Shown here piece by piece: positions 18,169 to 27,233 of a stretch of 64,000 nt of DNA. Position 1 is the stretch's first letter, and every line of letters begins with the position of its first letter. The notes under the pieces were generated by a model. The model did not search any database. It was not told the DNA's origin and was given only the letters and a program-made list of their open reading frames with translations. The DNA lies in assembly GCF_018130545.1 (NCBI RefSeq), contig NZ_JAFCKF010000009.1, forward strand, positions 62,001-126,000. Reading direction: 5' to 3'. Source of the stretch: Bradyrhizobium tropiciagri. Its GTDB lineage: Bacteria; Pseudomonadota; Alphaproteobacteria; Rhizobiales; Xanthobacteraceae. The position numbers and the translations under genes were made by a program.

Positions 18169-19713
18169 ATGGGGTCTTCCGGCGAACGGCTGTTCGAGGG
18201 CGCCGACTGGGATTTCCAGACGCTGCAGCGGATTCACGATGCCTGCGAGAAGATCGCGCGCACCGAGCTCGGGCTTGACGTCTATCCGAACCAGATCGAG
18301 GTGATCACCGCCGAGCAGATGCTCGACGCCTATTCCTCGGTCGGCATGCCGCTGTTCTACAAGCACTGGTCGTTCGGCAAGCAGTTCGCGTTCCAGGAAG
18401 CCTCCTATCGCAAGGGCCTGATGGGTCTCGCCTATGAGATCGTGATCAATTCCTCGCCCTGCATCTCCTATCTGATGGAAGAGAACACGGCGACGATGCA
18501 GACGCTGGTGATTGCGCACGCAGCGTTCGGGCACAATCACTTCTTCAAGAACAACTATCTGTTCAAGCAGTGGACCGATGCCGACGGCATCCTCGACTAT
18601 CTCGAATTCGCCAAGGGCTACATTGCGGCCTGCGAGGACCGCCATGGCCGCGAGACGGTGGAGCGGACGCTCGATGCCGCGCACGCGCTGATGTCGCATG
18701 GCGTCGATCGCTATCCCGGCAAGAAGACGCTCGACCTGCGTGCCGAGGAGAAGCGCGCCGGCGAGCGCCGGCAGCACGAGGAAGCCGTGTTCAACGATCT
18801 GTGGCGGACGGTGCCGAACACCAAGGCCAAGAGCAAGGCTGCGCTCACCGCCGAGCGGCGCCGCGCGCTGCTCGGCCTGCCGCAGGAGAACATTCTCTAT
18901 TTCCTCGAGAAGACCGCGCCGCGCCTGCAGGGCTGGCAGCGCGAGCTGATCCGCATCGTGCGCCACATCGCGCAGTACTTCTACCCGCAGGGCCAGACCA
19001 AGGTGATGAACGAGGGCACTGCAACCTACACCCACTACCGCATCATGAGCCGGCTGCATCAGCAGGGCCAGATCACCGACGGCAATTTCCTCGAATTCCT
19101 GCAGTCGCACACCAATGTGGTGTTCCAGCCCGAGTTCGACGACCGCCGCTATTCCGGCTTCAATCCCTACGCGCTCGGCTTCGCCATGATGCAGGACATC
19201 GAGCGGATCGTGAAGAATCCGGAAGACGAGGACCGCGACTGGTTCCCCGACATTGCCGGCAAGGGCGACGTCGAAGGCGTGTTGCGCGAGATCTGGAGCA
19301 ACTACCGCGACGAGAGCTTCATCAACCAGTTCCTGAGCCCGGCGCTGATCCGGCGCTTCCGCATGTTCCATCTGCACGACGACCCTGCCGAAAGCCAGGG
19401 GATCAAGGTCGATGCGATCCATGACGAGCGTGGCTACCGCCGGGTCCGCCGCGAGCTGGCGCGGCAATACGATGTCGGCTTCGTCGACGCCAATATCGAG
19501 GTCATCGACGTCGATCTCGACGGTGATCGTCGCCTGATGCTGCGTCACACCACCGTGAAGGGCGCCCAGCTCAACGAGACCGACACGCGTCGCGTGCTGC
19601 AACATCTCGCCGATCTCTGGACCTACGACGTCGCGCTGACCGAAGTCGACGGCACCGACAAGGTGCTGAAGGAATATGTCGTCAGCCCGCGTGCGGCGGC
19701 GGTCGCGGCTTGA
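18169..19713 (+). CDS. spoVR: SpoVR family protein (YcgB-like)
   Basis: A 514-residue member of the SpoVR/YcgB family. It is named after a Bacillus cortex-assembly gene but is widespread in non-sporulating proteobacteria beside prkA and yeaH. Family features include FYKHWSFGKQF, YEIVINSSPCISYLMEEN, AHAAFGHNHFFKNNYLF and NEGTATYTHYRIM; the His and Glu residues suggest metal binding. The ATG at 18169 follows a TTG directly after the yeaH stop. Its co-occurrence with a kinase and a vWA protein suggests a shared stress pathway, but the molecular role is unknown. Confidence 0.94.
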   Translation: MGSSGERLFEGADWDFQTLQRIHDACEKIARTELGLDVYPNQIEVITAEQMLDAYSSVGMPLFYKHWSFGKQFAFQEASYRKGLMGLAYEIVINSSPCISYLMEENTATMQTLVIAHAAFGHNHFFKNNYLFKQWTDADGILDYLEFAKGYIAACEDRHGRETVERTLDAAHALMSHGVDRYPGKKTLDLRAEEKRAGERRQHEEAVFNDLWRTVPNTKAKSKAALTAERRRALLGLPQENILYFLEKTAPRLQGWQRELIRIVRHIAQYFYPQGQTKVMNEGTATYTHYRIMSRLHQQGQITDGNFLEFLQSHTNVVFQPEFDDRRYSGFNPYALGFAMMQDIERIVKNPEDEDRDWFPDIAGKGDVEGVLREIWSNYRDESFINQFLSPALIRRFRMFHLHDDPAESQGIKVDAIHDERGYRRVRRELARQYDVGFVDANIEVIDVDLDGDRRLMLRHTTVKGAQLNETDTRRVLQHLADLWTYDVALTEVDGTDKVLKEYVVSPRAAAVAA

Positions 19714-19935
19714 GGAAGTCGCGCTCGCGGAGATGAGCGCGGCGCGGACCGCCGCGCGGAATGCGCGTGTCGTTCGGCGAACCTCTCGGCACATCTGCGA
19801 GTTTTGAAGCTGCATCACCGCGGAAACGCGATTGCAGGCATGCGGAAATAGCGCGGAGACTCTCTTGGTGATTGCCTGCGCGGGCACGATGGATAATGTG
19901 CGCCGCGTCAAGAAAACCAAGAAAAGGATACGCTC

Positions 19936-21126
19936 TTGTCAACTCGCTCCCGCCTGGCGGGCCTGCTCGCCTTCACCGCGCTCACGGCCTGGTCGATCTC
20001 GCCATCCATCGCAGCCGAAGGCGCGATCAAAATCGGAAACACCGCGCCTTACAGCGGTCCGGCATCGGCCTACGGCACCATCGCGCGCGCCGAAGCCGCG
20101 TATTTCCAAATGCTCAACGATCAGGGTGGCATCAACGGCCGCAAGATCGACTTCGAGAGTCTCGACGACGCCTATTCGCCGTCGAAGACCGTCGAGCAGA
20201 CCCGCAAGCTGGTCGAGCAGGACGAGGTGCTCGCGGTCTTCAGCGCGGTAGGCACCGCGCCCAATATCTCGGTTCAGAAGTATCTCAACATCAAGCACGT
20301 GCCGCAGCTGTTCGTGTCGTCAGGCGCGACGCGCTGGAACGATCCGAAGCAGTTCCCGTGGACCGTCGGCTTCAATCCGACCTACGAGCTCGAAGGCCGG
20401 CTCTATGCGAAGTACATCCTGAAGACCAAGCCGGACGCGAAGATCGCGGTGATCACGCCGAACGAAGACGCCGGCAAGGACTATCTCAGGGGTTTCAAGG
20501 ACGGGCTCGGCGAGCACGTCGGCCAGATCGTCGCCGAGACCACGTATCTCACGACTGACCCGACCATCGATTCCCAGATGGTGACGATGCGGGAGTCCGG
20601 CGCCGACGTGTTCTTCGCCGAAGCGACACCGAAATTCGCGGCGCAAGCGCTGCGCAAGGCGGCGAGCATGGGCTGGAAGCCGCTGACGATCCTGCCGACC
20701 GTCTCCAACTCGGTCTCCGCGGTGCTCGAGCCGGCGGGGCTCGAGAACGTGATCGGCGTCGTGACCGGGCTCTACTTGAAGGATCCGACCGATCCGCGCT
20801 GGGCCGACGATCCCGCGCAGAAGGAGTTTGCAGCCTGGATGAAGAAGTATCAGCCGAACGCGAGCGCTGGCGACCTCTTTAACGTGCAGGGTTACACTGT
20901 CGCGCAGGTCATGGCGGCGGTGCTGAAGAACTGCAACGGCGACTACAGCCGCGACAACATCATCAAACAGGCGACCAATCTGAAGGCGCTCGAACTGCCG
21001 ATGTTGCTGCCGGGCATCAAGGTACAGACCGAGCCCGACAATGTGACGCCGATCCGCCAGATCCAGATGGCGCGGTTCGACGGCAAATCCTGGGCGTTAT
21101 TCGGCGACGTGCTGAGCGACAAGTAG
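19936..21126 (+). CDS. branched-chain amino acid-type ABC binding protein (orphan)
   Basis: A periplasmic binding protein of the Leu/Ile/Val (Peripla_BP_6) type, 396 residues, with a signal peptide ending near SPSIAAEG. The mature protein starts IKIGNTAPYSGPASAYGTIA, the usual opening of this family; GGINGRKI and LDDAYSPSKTVEQTRKL follow. The start is TTG at 19936 with AAGGA at 19924-19928; no ATG gives a complete signal peptide. No permease or ATPase genes are adjacent, so it is an orphan receptor. Ligand unknown: the family also binds aromatic acids and amides. The intergenic repeats downstream may end its transcript. Confidence 0.9.
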   Translation: MSTRSRLAGLLAFTALTAWSISPSIAAEGAIKIGNTAPYSGPASAYGTIARAEAAYFQMLNDQGGINGRKIDFESLDDAYSPSKTVEQTRKLVEQDEVLAVFSAVGTAPNISVQKYLNIKHVPQLFVSSGATRWNDPKQFPWTVGFNPTYELEGRLYAKYILKTKPDAKIAVITPNEDAGKDYLRGFKDGLGEHVGQIVAETTYLTTDPTIDSQMVTMRESGADVFFAEATPKFAAQALRKAASMGWKPLTILPTVSNSVSAVLEPAGLENVIGVVTGLYLKDPTDPRWADDPAQKEFAAWMKKYQPNASAGDLFNVQGYTVAQVMAAVLKNCNGDYSRDNIIKQATNLKALELPMLLPGIKVQTEPDNVTPIRQIQMARFDGKSWALFGDVLSDK

Positions 21127-21152
21127 CGGCTTGAATGCGAGGTCCGTAGGGA

Positions 21153-21244
21153 CCGTAGGGTGGGCAAAGCGTTAGCGTGCCCACCATCGCGAGCACGTCA
21201 CGTGAAGGTGGGCACGTCGCTGCGCGCCTATGCCCACCCTACGG
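21153..21244. repeat. intergenic palindromic repeat, CCGTAGGGTGGGC type
   Basis: CCGTAGGGTGGGC (21153-21165) is the inverted complement of GCCCACCCTACGG (21232-21244), with further GGTGGGC/GCCCACC copies between. The pattern resembles a non-coding repeat seen in rhizobial genomes. It lies directly after the orphan binding protein gene. Confidence 0.7.
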
Positions 21245-21276
21245 TTGAGCGACACGTGGCGGCCACCAATTCCGCT

Positions 21277-21398
21277 GTCGTCCCTGCGAAAGCAGGGACC
21301 CATACGCCGCGGCTTCTGTTGTGAATGGGACCCGTCGTTCCAGCGTAGCTCGACAATCAGCATCAGTGGTTATGGGTCCCTGCTTTCGCAGGGACGAC
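21277..21398. repeat. intergenic palindromic repeat, GTCGTCCCTGCGAAAGCAGG type
   Basis: A near-perfect inverted pair (21277-21303 and 21372-21398) of a sequence that itself forms a CCCTGC/GCAGGG hairpin. The same family recurs at 50341-50462. Confidence 0.8.
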
Positions 21399-21441
21399 AC
21401 CGAGTTTGTTGCTCGTCCTTGTGGACGGCGAGAATTAGTGC

Positions 21442-22497
21442 TTACCGCAAACTGGCGTTGATCTTGTCCAGCACGGCCGAGCCGGGGCACAGCGCCTGTT
21501 CGTCCATCGTGTTGAGCGGCGTCTCGACGGTGTCGAGATGGGTGTGCAGATCCTCGGCATCCGGATCGACGTAAAGCAGACCGGTGACGATCTGGCCCTT
21601 GGCCGCGTGCTTCTGCAGGAACGTCTGGGCGCCGAGCCGATCATGCGGATCGTAGTCGGCGTCGAGCTTGCGCAGCGCCAGCCTGGAGCCGTCATGCTGC
21701 TCGACCACCTGCACGGTGCCGGGCGCATAGTCGACGCTGATCGGCTCGCGGCCGACCAGCACGTCGAGCCGGTTCACCGCGTCATTGTGCTCGCGGACAT
21801 AGTCGAAACTCTTGGTCGAGCCGGCGTGGTTGTTGAAGGCGATGCAGGGGCTGATTACGTCGATGAACGACGCGCCCTTGTGGCGGATCGCAGCGGCAAT
21901 CAAGGGAACCAATTGCGTCTTGTCGCCGGAGAAGCTGCGCGCCACGAAGGTGGCGCCGAGCTGCAAGGCGATCGCGACCAGGTCGATGGCGTTGTCGGTG
22001 TTGGTGACGCCCTTCTTCGACTTCGAGCCGCGGTCGGCTGTGGCCGAGAACTGACCTTTGGTCAGGCCGTACACGCCGTTGTTCTCGACGATGTAGGTCA
22101 TGTTGACGGCGCGCCGGATCGAATGCGCGAACTGGCCGAAGCCGATCGAGGCGCTGTCGCCGTCGCCGGAGACGCCGAGATAGATCAGGTCGCGGTTGGC
22201 GAGGTTGGCGCCGGTCAGCACCGACGGCATCCGGCCATGCACCGAGTTGAAGCCGTGCGAATTGCCGAGGAAGTAGTCCGGGGTCTTCGACGAGCAGCCG
22301 ATGCCGGAAATCTTCGCCACCCGGTGCGGCTCGATCGAGAGCTCGTAGCAGGCCTCGATGATCGATGCGGTGATCGAATCGTGGCCGCAACCGGCGCACA
22401 GGGTCGAGATCTTCCCCTCGTAGTCGCGATGGGTATAGCCCAGCTCGTTCTTCTTCAGGCCGGGGTGATGAAACTTCGGCTTTGCAATGTAGGTCAT
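21442..22497 (-). CDS. korB: 2-oxoacid:ferredoxin oxidoreductase, beta subunit (KorB-like)
   Basis: Thiamine-diphosphate-binding subunit of a 2-oxoacid:ferredoxin oxidoreductase, probably acting on 2-oxoglutarate. The 351 residues include LCAGCGHDSITASIIEACYEL, whose cysteines bind the cluster, and GDGDSASIGFGQFAHSIRR, the ThDP/Mg site. VENNGVYGLTKGQFSAT and SPCIAFNNH complete the pattern of KorB of aerobes. The ATG at 22497 overlaps the korA stop by 4 bases. It is last in the GltD-like, korA, korB set. Confidence 0.92.
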   Translation of the reverse strand: MTYIAKPKFHHPGLKKNELGYTHRDYEGKISTLCAGCGHDSITASIIEACYELSIEPHRVAKISGIGCSSKTPDYFLGNSHGFNSVHGRMPSVLTGANLANRDLIYLGVSGDGDSASIGFGQFAHSIRRAVNMTYIVENNGVYGLTKGQFSATADRGSKSKKGVTNTDNAIDLVAIALQLGATFVARSFSGDKTQLVPLIAAAIRHKGASFIDVISPCIAFNNHAGSTKSFDYVREHNDAVNRLDVLVGREPISVDYAPGTVQVVEQHDGSRLALRKLDADYDPHDRLGAQTFLQKHAAKGQIVTGLLYVDPDAEDLHTHLDTVETPLNTMDEQALCPGSAVLDKINASLR

Positions 22498-24341
22498 GTC
22501 ACGGCCTTGCGGAGAGGGGTCACCTTGAGATGATCCTGGTGGTCACCGATCGAATTGGCGATGAAGCGCGCGGTGATCGGCGTGCCGTCATAGTGCAGGA
22601 TCGGCACCAATCTGACGGGGTCGATGCCGTTCTCGTTGACGATCAGCTGACGCAGCTGGGCGTCGCGGTTCTGTTCGACCACGTAGACGAAGTCGTGGTC
22701 GGCGATAAAGCTTGCGACGCTGGAGTGGAACGGGAAGGCGCGGATGCGCATGCGGTCGAGCTGATGGCCGCGCGCCTCCAAAATCCCGATCGCCTCGTCC
22801 ATCGCGGGCGAGGTCGAGCCGAAATACAGCACGCCATACTTGGTCGGCTTCGCCGCATTGGCCTGCAGCGGCCGCGGCACCATGTCCTGCGCGGTCTCGA
22901 ACTTGCGCACCAGGCGCTGCATATTGTCGGCGTAGACGGCACCTTCCTCGGAATAGCGCGCGTAGCGGTCGCGTGAGGTCCCGCGGGTGAAGTAGGAGCC
23001 TTTGGTCGGATGCGTGCCGGGATAGGTGCGATAGGGGATGCCGTCGCCATCGACGTCGAGATAGCGGCCGAAGTCGCGGCCTTCCTCGAGCATCTCCGCC
23101 GTCATCACCTTGCCGCGGTCATATTGCTTGGCATCGTCCCACTTCAGCGGGCGGCACAGCCGGTGGTTCATGCCGATGTCGAGATCGAGCATCAGGAAGA
23201 TCGTGGTCTGCAGCCGCTCGGCGAGATCGAAGGCGGCGGCGGCGAACTCGAACGCCTCGGCCGGATCTTCCGGGAACAGCAGCACGTGCTTGGTGTCGCC
23301 GTGCGAAGCATAGGCACAGGCGATCACGTCGCATTGCTGGGTGCGGGTCGGCATGCCCGTCGAGGGGCCGGCGCGCTGGATGTTCATGATCACGGCCGGG
23401 ATCTCGGCGAAATAGGACAGGCCGATGAACTCGGTCATCAGCGAGATGCCCGGACCCGAGGTCGCGGTGAAGGCCCGCGCGCCGTTCCAGGAGGCGCCGA
23501 TCACGATGCCGATCGAGGCGAGCTCGTCCTCGCCCTGCACGATCGCGTACTTCGCTTTGCCGGTCTCGGGATCGTGGCGGTACTTCTTGCAGTGGCTGGT
23601 GAAGGCTTCTGCCACCGACGACGACGGAGTGATCGGATACCAGGCGCACACGGTGGCGCCGCCATAGACGGCGCCGAGCGCGGCGGCGCTGTTGCCTTCG
23701 ATGAAGATGCGGTCGCCGACTTTGTCGGACTTCTTCACCCGCAGCCCGAGCGGGCATTTCAGGTTCTGCAGCGCCCAGTCGCGGCCGAGATGCAGCGCGT
23801 GGACGTTGGAGGACAAGAGCTTCTCCTTGCCCTTGTACTGTTCGCCGATCAGCTGCTCGACCAGCTTGGGATCGAGGTCGAGCAGGGCGCAGAGCGCGCC
23901 GAGATAGATGATGTTCTTGAACAGCTGGCGCTGTCTGGGATCGGTGTAGGTGGAGTTGGTGATCGCGGTCAGCGGCACGCCGATGACGGTGATGTCCTCG
24001 CGGAATTTCGACGACGGCATCGGCTTGGTCGAATCGTAGAACAGATAGCCGCCGGGCTCGATCGAGGCGATGTCCTTGTCCCAGGTCTGCGGGTTCATCG
24101 CCACCATCATGTCGACGCCGCCGCGGGCGCCGAGGTGGCCGTCCTCGGTGACGCGCACCTCATACCAGGTCGGCAGGCCCTGGATGTTGGACGGGAAGAT
24201 GTTGCGCGGCGAGACCGGTACGCCGTGGCGCAGGATCGAACGCGCGAACAGCTCGTTGGCGGAAGCCGAGCCCGAACCGTTGACGTTGGCGAAGCGGACG
24301 ACGAAGTCGTTTACGCTGCTGATCGGGCTTTGGACTGACAT
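22494..24341 (-). CDS. korA: 2-oxoacid:ferredoxin oxidoreductase, fused gamma-alpha subunit (KorA-like)
   Basis: The 615-residue protein combines an N-terminal gamma domain (VNGSGSASANELFARSILR, to about residue 190) with the alpha domain (EGNSAAALGAVYGGATVCAWYPITPSSSVAEAF and later GPGISLMTEFIGLSYFAE). This is the two-subunit architecture of KorAB from aerobic and microaerobic bacteria. With CoA, such enzymes convert 2-oxoglutarate to succinyl-CoA and reduce ferredoxin, bypassing the NAD-linked complex. The start is ATG at 24341 (MSVQSPISSV); an upstream in-frame ATG at 24425 would lie deep in the preceding gene. It overlaps that gene by 31 bp and korB by 4 bp, a tightly coupled operon. Confidence 0.92.
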   Translation of the reverse strand: MSVQSPISSVNDFVVRFANVNGSGSASANELFARSILRHGVPVSPRNIFPSNIQGLPTWYEVRVTEDGHLGARGGVDMMVAMNPQTWDKDIASIEPGGYLFYDSTKPMPSSKFREDITVIGVPLTAITNSTYTDPRQRQLFKNIIYLGALCALLDLDPKLVEQLIGEQYKGKEKLLSSNVHALHLGRDWALQNLKCPLGLRVKKSDKVGDRIFIEGNSAAALGAVYGGATVCAWYPITPSSSVAEAFTSHCKKYRHDPETGKAKYAIVQGEDELASIGIVIGASWNGARAFTATSGPGISLMTEFIGLSYFAEIPAVIMNIQRAGPSTGMPTRTQQCDVIACAYASHGDTKHVLLFPEDPAEAFEFAAAAFDLAERLQTTIFLMLDLDIGMNHRLCRPLKWDDAKQYDRGKVMTAEMLEEGRDFGRYLDVDGDGIPYRTYPGTHPTKGSYFTRGTSRDRYARYSEEGAVYADNMQRLVRKFETAQDMVPRPLQANAAKPTKYGVLYFGSTSPAMDEAIGILEARGHQLDRMRIRAFPFHSSVASFIADHDFVYVVEQNRDAQLRQLIVNENGIDPVRLVPILHYDGTPITARFIANSIGDHQDHLKVTPLRKAVT

Positions 24342-26110
24342 GTTGATCCCGCTTGAACCATATCGATGAGGTACTTCTGCATGTCCCAGGCGCCGGTCGG
24401 GCAGCGCTCGGCACACAATCCGCAATGCAGGCAGACGTCTTCGTCTTTCACCATGACGCGGCCGGTCTTCAGGTCGCCGGAGACGTAGAGCGCCTGATCG
24501 TGATGCGGCGAGGGCGCCTTCAGGCGCTGCCGCAAATCATCCTCCTCGCCATTCTCGGTGAAGCTGATGCAGTCCATCGGACAGATGTCGACGCAGGCGT
24601 CGCATTCGATGCAGAGCGGCGCGGCAAACACAGTCTGCACGTCGCAATTCAGGCAGCGCTGCGCCTCGCCGAGCGCAAGCTTGAGGTCGTAGCCGAGCTC
24701 GACCTCGGCGCGGATGTCCTTCAGCGCGACCACCTTGTCGCGATGCGGCACCTTGAAGCGCTTGTCGGCGGAGATGTCGTTGTCGTAGCTCCACTCGTGG
24801 ATGCCCATCTTCTGCGAAGAGACGTGCACCTCGGGCAGCGGACGCTCGTTGATGTCCTCGCCGGACAGCATCCGGTGAATCGACAGCGCGGCGTCGTGGC
24901 CGTGCGCCACTGCCCAGATGATGTTCTTCGGCCCGAACGCCGCGTCGCCGCCGAAGAACACCTTCGGATTGGTCGAGACGAACGTCTTGGGGTCGACTTT
25001 CGGCATGTGCCACTTGTCGAATTCGATGCCGCAATCGGCTTCGATCCAGGGGAACGCATTCTCCTGACCGACCGCAACGAGGACATCGTCGCAGGGGATG
25101 GTCTCGTCCGGCTCGCCCGAGGGCACCAGATTGCGCCGGCCCTTGGCGTCGTATTCGGCCCGCACCTTCTGGAAGATGACGCCGATCAGCTTGCCGGCCA
25201 CGTGCTTGAACGCCACCGGCACCATGTAGTTGAGGATCGGGATGTCCTCATGGATGGCGTCTTCCTTCTCCCACGGCGAGGCCTTCATTTCCTCGAAGCC
25301 GGAGCGGACCACGACCTTGACGGCCTCACCGCCGAGGCGGCGCGCGGTGCGGCAGCAATCCATCGCGGTGTTGCCGCCGCCGAGCACGATGACGCGGCGG
25401 CCGATCTTGTCGACATGGCCGAACGACACGTTGGCCAGCCAATCGATGCCGATATGGATGTTGGCGGCGGCTTCCTTGCGGCCGGGAATGTCGAGTTCGC
25501 GGCCGCGCGGCGCGCCGCTTCCGACGAAGACCGCGTCATAGTTCTCCGCGAGCAGCTGCTTCAGGCTGTCGACGCGCTGGCCGCCCTTGAACTCGACGCC
25601 GAGGTCGAGGATGTAGTCGGTCTCCTCGTCGATCACGCTGTCGGGCAGGCGGAATTTTGGAATCTGGCTGCGCATCATGCCGCCGGCCTTGGGATCGCCG
25701 TCGAACACGGTGCAGTGATAGCCGAGCGGGGCGAGATCGCGCGCCACGGCGAGCGAGGCGGGACCACCACCGACCAGCGCGATGCGCTTGCCGTTCTTCG
25801 GACCCGGCTTCGGCAGCCGATCCTTGATGTCGTCCTTGAAGTCGGCGGCGACGCGCTTCAGGCGGCAGATCGCGACCGGATTGTCCTCGACCCGGCCGCG
25901 GCGGCACGCGGGCTCGCACGGACGGTCGCAGGTGCGCCCGAGAATGCCGGGGAACACGTTGGACTTCCAATTGATCATGTAGGCGTCGCTGTAACGCCCC
26001 TCAGCAATCAACCGGATGTACTCGGGAACAGGGGTGTGTGCGGGACAGGCCCATTGGCAATCGACTACTTTATGAAAGTAATCCGGCGCCGAGATATCAG
26101 TCGGTTTCAT
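24311..26110 (-). CDS. GltD-like NAD(P)-dependent flavoprotein with ferredoxin domains
   Basis: A 599-residue protein resembling the glutamate synthase small chain, with added iron-sulfur modules. The N-terminus has a cysteine-rich alpha-helical cluster domain (DCQWACPAHTPVPEY; GRTCDRPCEPACRRG). RIALVGGGPASLAVARDLA near residue 110 binds FAD, and RVIVLGGGNTAMDCCRTARRLGG near residue 245 binds NAD(P). The C-terminus carries two 4Fe-4S motifs, CIECDACVDICPMDC and CLHCGLCAERCPTG. It overlaps korA by 31 bp, so it is probably the electron acceptor or donor module that links the oxidoreductase to NAD(P)H. This is inference; no glutamate synthase large chain is nearby. The ATG at 26110 has AAGGTAGGA just upstream. 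Confidence 0.88.
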   Translation of the reverse strand: MKPTDISAPDYFHKVVDCQWACPAHTPVPEYIRLIAEGRYSDAYMINWKSNVFPGILGRTCDRPCEPACRRGRVEDNPVAICRLKRVAADFKDDIKDRLPKPGPKNGKRIALVGGGPASLAVARDLAPLGYHCTVFDGDPKAGGMMRSQIPKFRLPDSVIDEETDYILDLGVEFKGGQRVDSLKQLLAENYDAVFVGSGAPRGRELDIPGRKEAAANIHIGIDWLANVSFGHVDKIGRRVIVLGGGNTAMDCCRTARRLGGEAVKVVVRSGFEEMKASPWEKEDAIHEDIPILNYMVPVAFKHVAGKLIGVIFQKVRAEYDAKGRRNLVPSGEPDETIPCDDVLVAVGQENAFPWIEADCGIEFDKWHMPKVDPKTFVSTNPKVFFGGDAAFGPKNIIWAVAHGHDAALSIHRMLSGEDINERPLPEVHVSSQKMGIHEWSYDNDISADKRFKVPHRDKVVALKDIRAEVELGYDLKLALGEAQRCLNCDVQTVFAAPLCIECDACVDICPMDCISFTENGEEDDLRQRLKAPSPHHDQALYVSGDLKTGRVMVKDEDVCLHCGLCAERCPTGAWDMQKYLIDMVQAGSTCQSKARSAA

Positions 26111-26363
26111 TCCTACCTTTGACCCGCGCGAAAATGCCTGACCGCGCGGCCTTATCGTTGACGACGAACGCTCATGTGGCGTTGTTCTGGTTTTTGAATT
26201 GGATCATAGGCTTATCTTATTAGAGCCGTTCCAGAGAAGGCAAAGGCTAAATTGTCCGATCATCTGCTTTCGCGCGGCTGATGTGCGCTCAGCGTTAATC
26301 TCGATTGCGTTATGCGGCGGTGCAGCATGACTGCGCCGCCAAAGCGCGCGTCGAGCAGCGCCG
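26111..26363. other. intergenic region upstream of the korAB operon
   Basis: 253 bp between the GltD-like gene start and the stop of the next minus-strand gene. The stretch 26140-26230 is AT-richer than the surroundings and is the likely promoter region for the korAB operon. No operator or small gene was identified. Confidence 0.4.
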
Positions 26364-27038
26364 TCAGCTGCGCGGCAGGTCGCTCTTTGCGATATCCCAC
26401 AATAGCCTGTAGACGCCGCTGATGACCACCAGCGGCTTCAAAGCTGCATTATTGCCGGTGATGGCTGACAAGGCCGCAGGCACCGCGCTGACGTCAGTGG
26501 CATCGATCAGCACGAACCAGTCGCCGGCGCCGGGATCGGCCTTGTCGGCGTCCGGTGTCAGCGGCTTCGACAGCACCGGATCGTTCTCCAGCAGGTGCAT
26601 CGAGATGATGCCGTCGCGCGCGGCGGGATCGAGGTGCTCCCGCAATACAGCGCGGAGTTTGTCGGCGCCCTCTGCCGGCGGGCGCAGGCGGATGATGCCA
26701 AGGGCTGCGCCCCGGCCGACGCCGCGGCTGATCGTGATGCGCGCGACGCCGCGGATCATGTTCTTGAAGCGTGCGATGTTGGCCTTCGACCAGTCGGTCT
26801 GGTTGGCGAGCGCCTTGCGATAGGCCGGGCTCTCGAGCACGTCGAAGGTCGCAGTCGAATACAGGCTCAGATACTTCGGCTTGCCGTCATGGGCGACGTA
26901 GCGACGGGCCTCGAGGAAACCGTCGATCGCGACTCGTTCTTCGAGATGTTCGCGATCGTACCAGCGGTTGAATTCAGCTTCGTGTAAGCTGTCGATATCC
27001 ATCGAGGTCAGCAGCATGCCTTGTCCGGCGATTGGCAT
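26364..27038 (-). CDS. conserved protein with alpha/beta-barrel-like features, function unknown
   Basis: A 224-residue cytoplasmic protein without a signal peptide. The N-terminal half (GMLLTSMDIDSLHEAEFNRW, continuing YDREHLEERVAIDGFLEARRY) resembles dimeric ferredoxin-like alpha/beta-barrel proteins of the EthD/DUF4286 kind, and the second half (ALGIIRLRPPAEG, continuing ADKLRAVLREHL) looks like a repeat of the same fold. I do not recognise a specific function. The ATG at 27038 has AAGGAG 7-12 bases upstream; an in-frame ATG at 27155 lies outside the homologous part. It is divergent from the caspase-fold gene with about 195 bp between starts. Confidence 0.65.
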   Translation of the reverse strand: MPIAGQGMLLTSMDIDSLHEAEFNRWYDREHLEERVAIDGFLEARRYVAHDGKPKYLSLYSTATFDVLESPAYRKALANQTDWSKANIARFKNMIRGVARITISRGVGRGAALGIIRLRPPAEGADKLRAVLREHLDPAARDGIISMHLLENDPVLSKPLTPDADKADPGAGDWFVLIDATDVSAVPAALSAITGNNAALKPLVVISGVYRLLWDIAKSDLPRS

Positions 27039-27233
27039 CGAGTGCTCCTTTTTTGCCTGTTTTATCTGCACAATATCGCTGACTGGCGTGGGCCAGGGAA
27101 GCCGGTTCCTGCTGCCCGGCAGCGTGCAGACCAAGGATTGCCACAATTGCCGCAATCCTGTTCAGCGCACATTCACGGAAGTAGCATTTCCATCCGACAT
27201 GCCCGTTTCCGGGAAGAAAAAAGGACAGCCGCC

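Noticed and set aside
17002-19920. 972-codon open frame on the minus strand over yeaH and spoVR
   Set aside because: Antisense shadow of two conserved genes; no motif or ribosome binding site.
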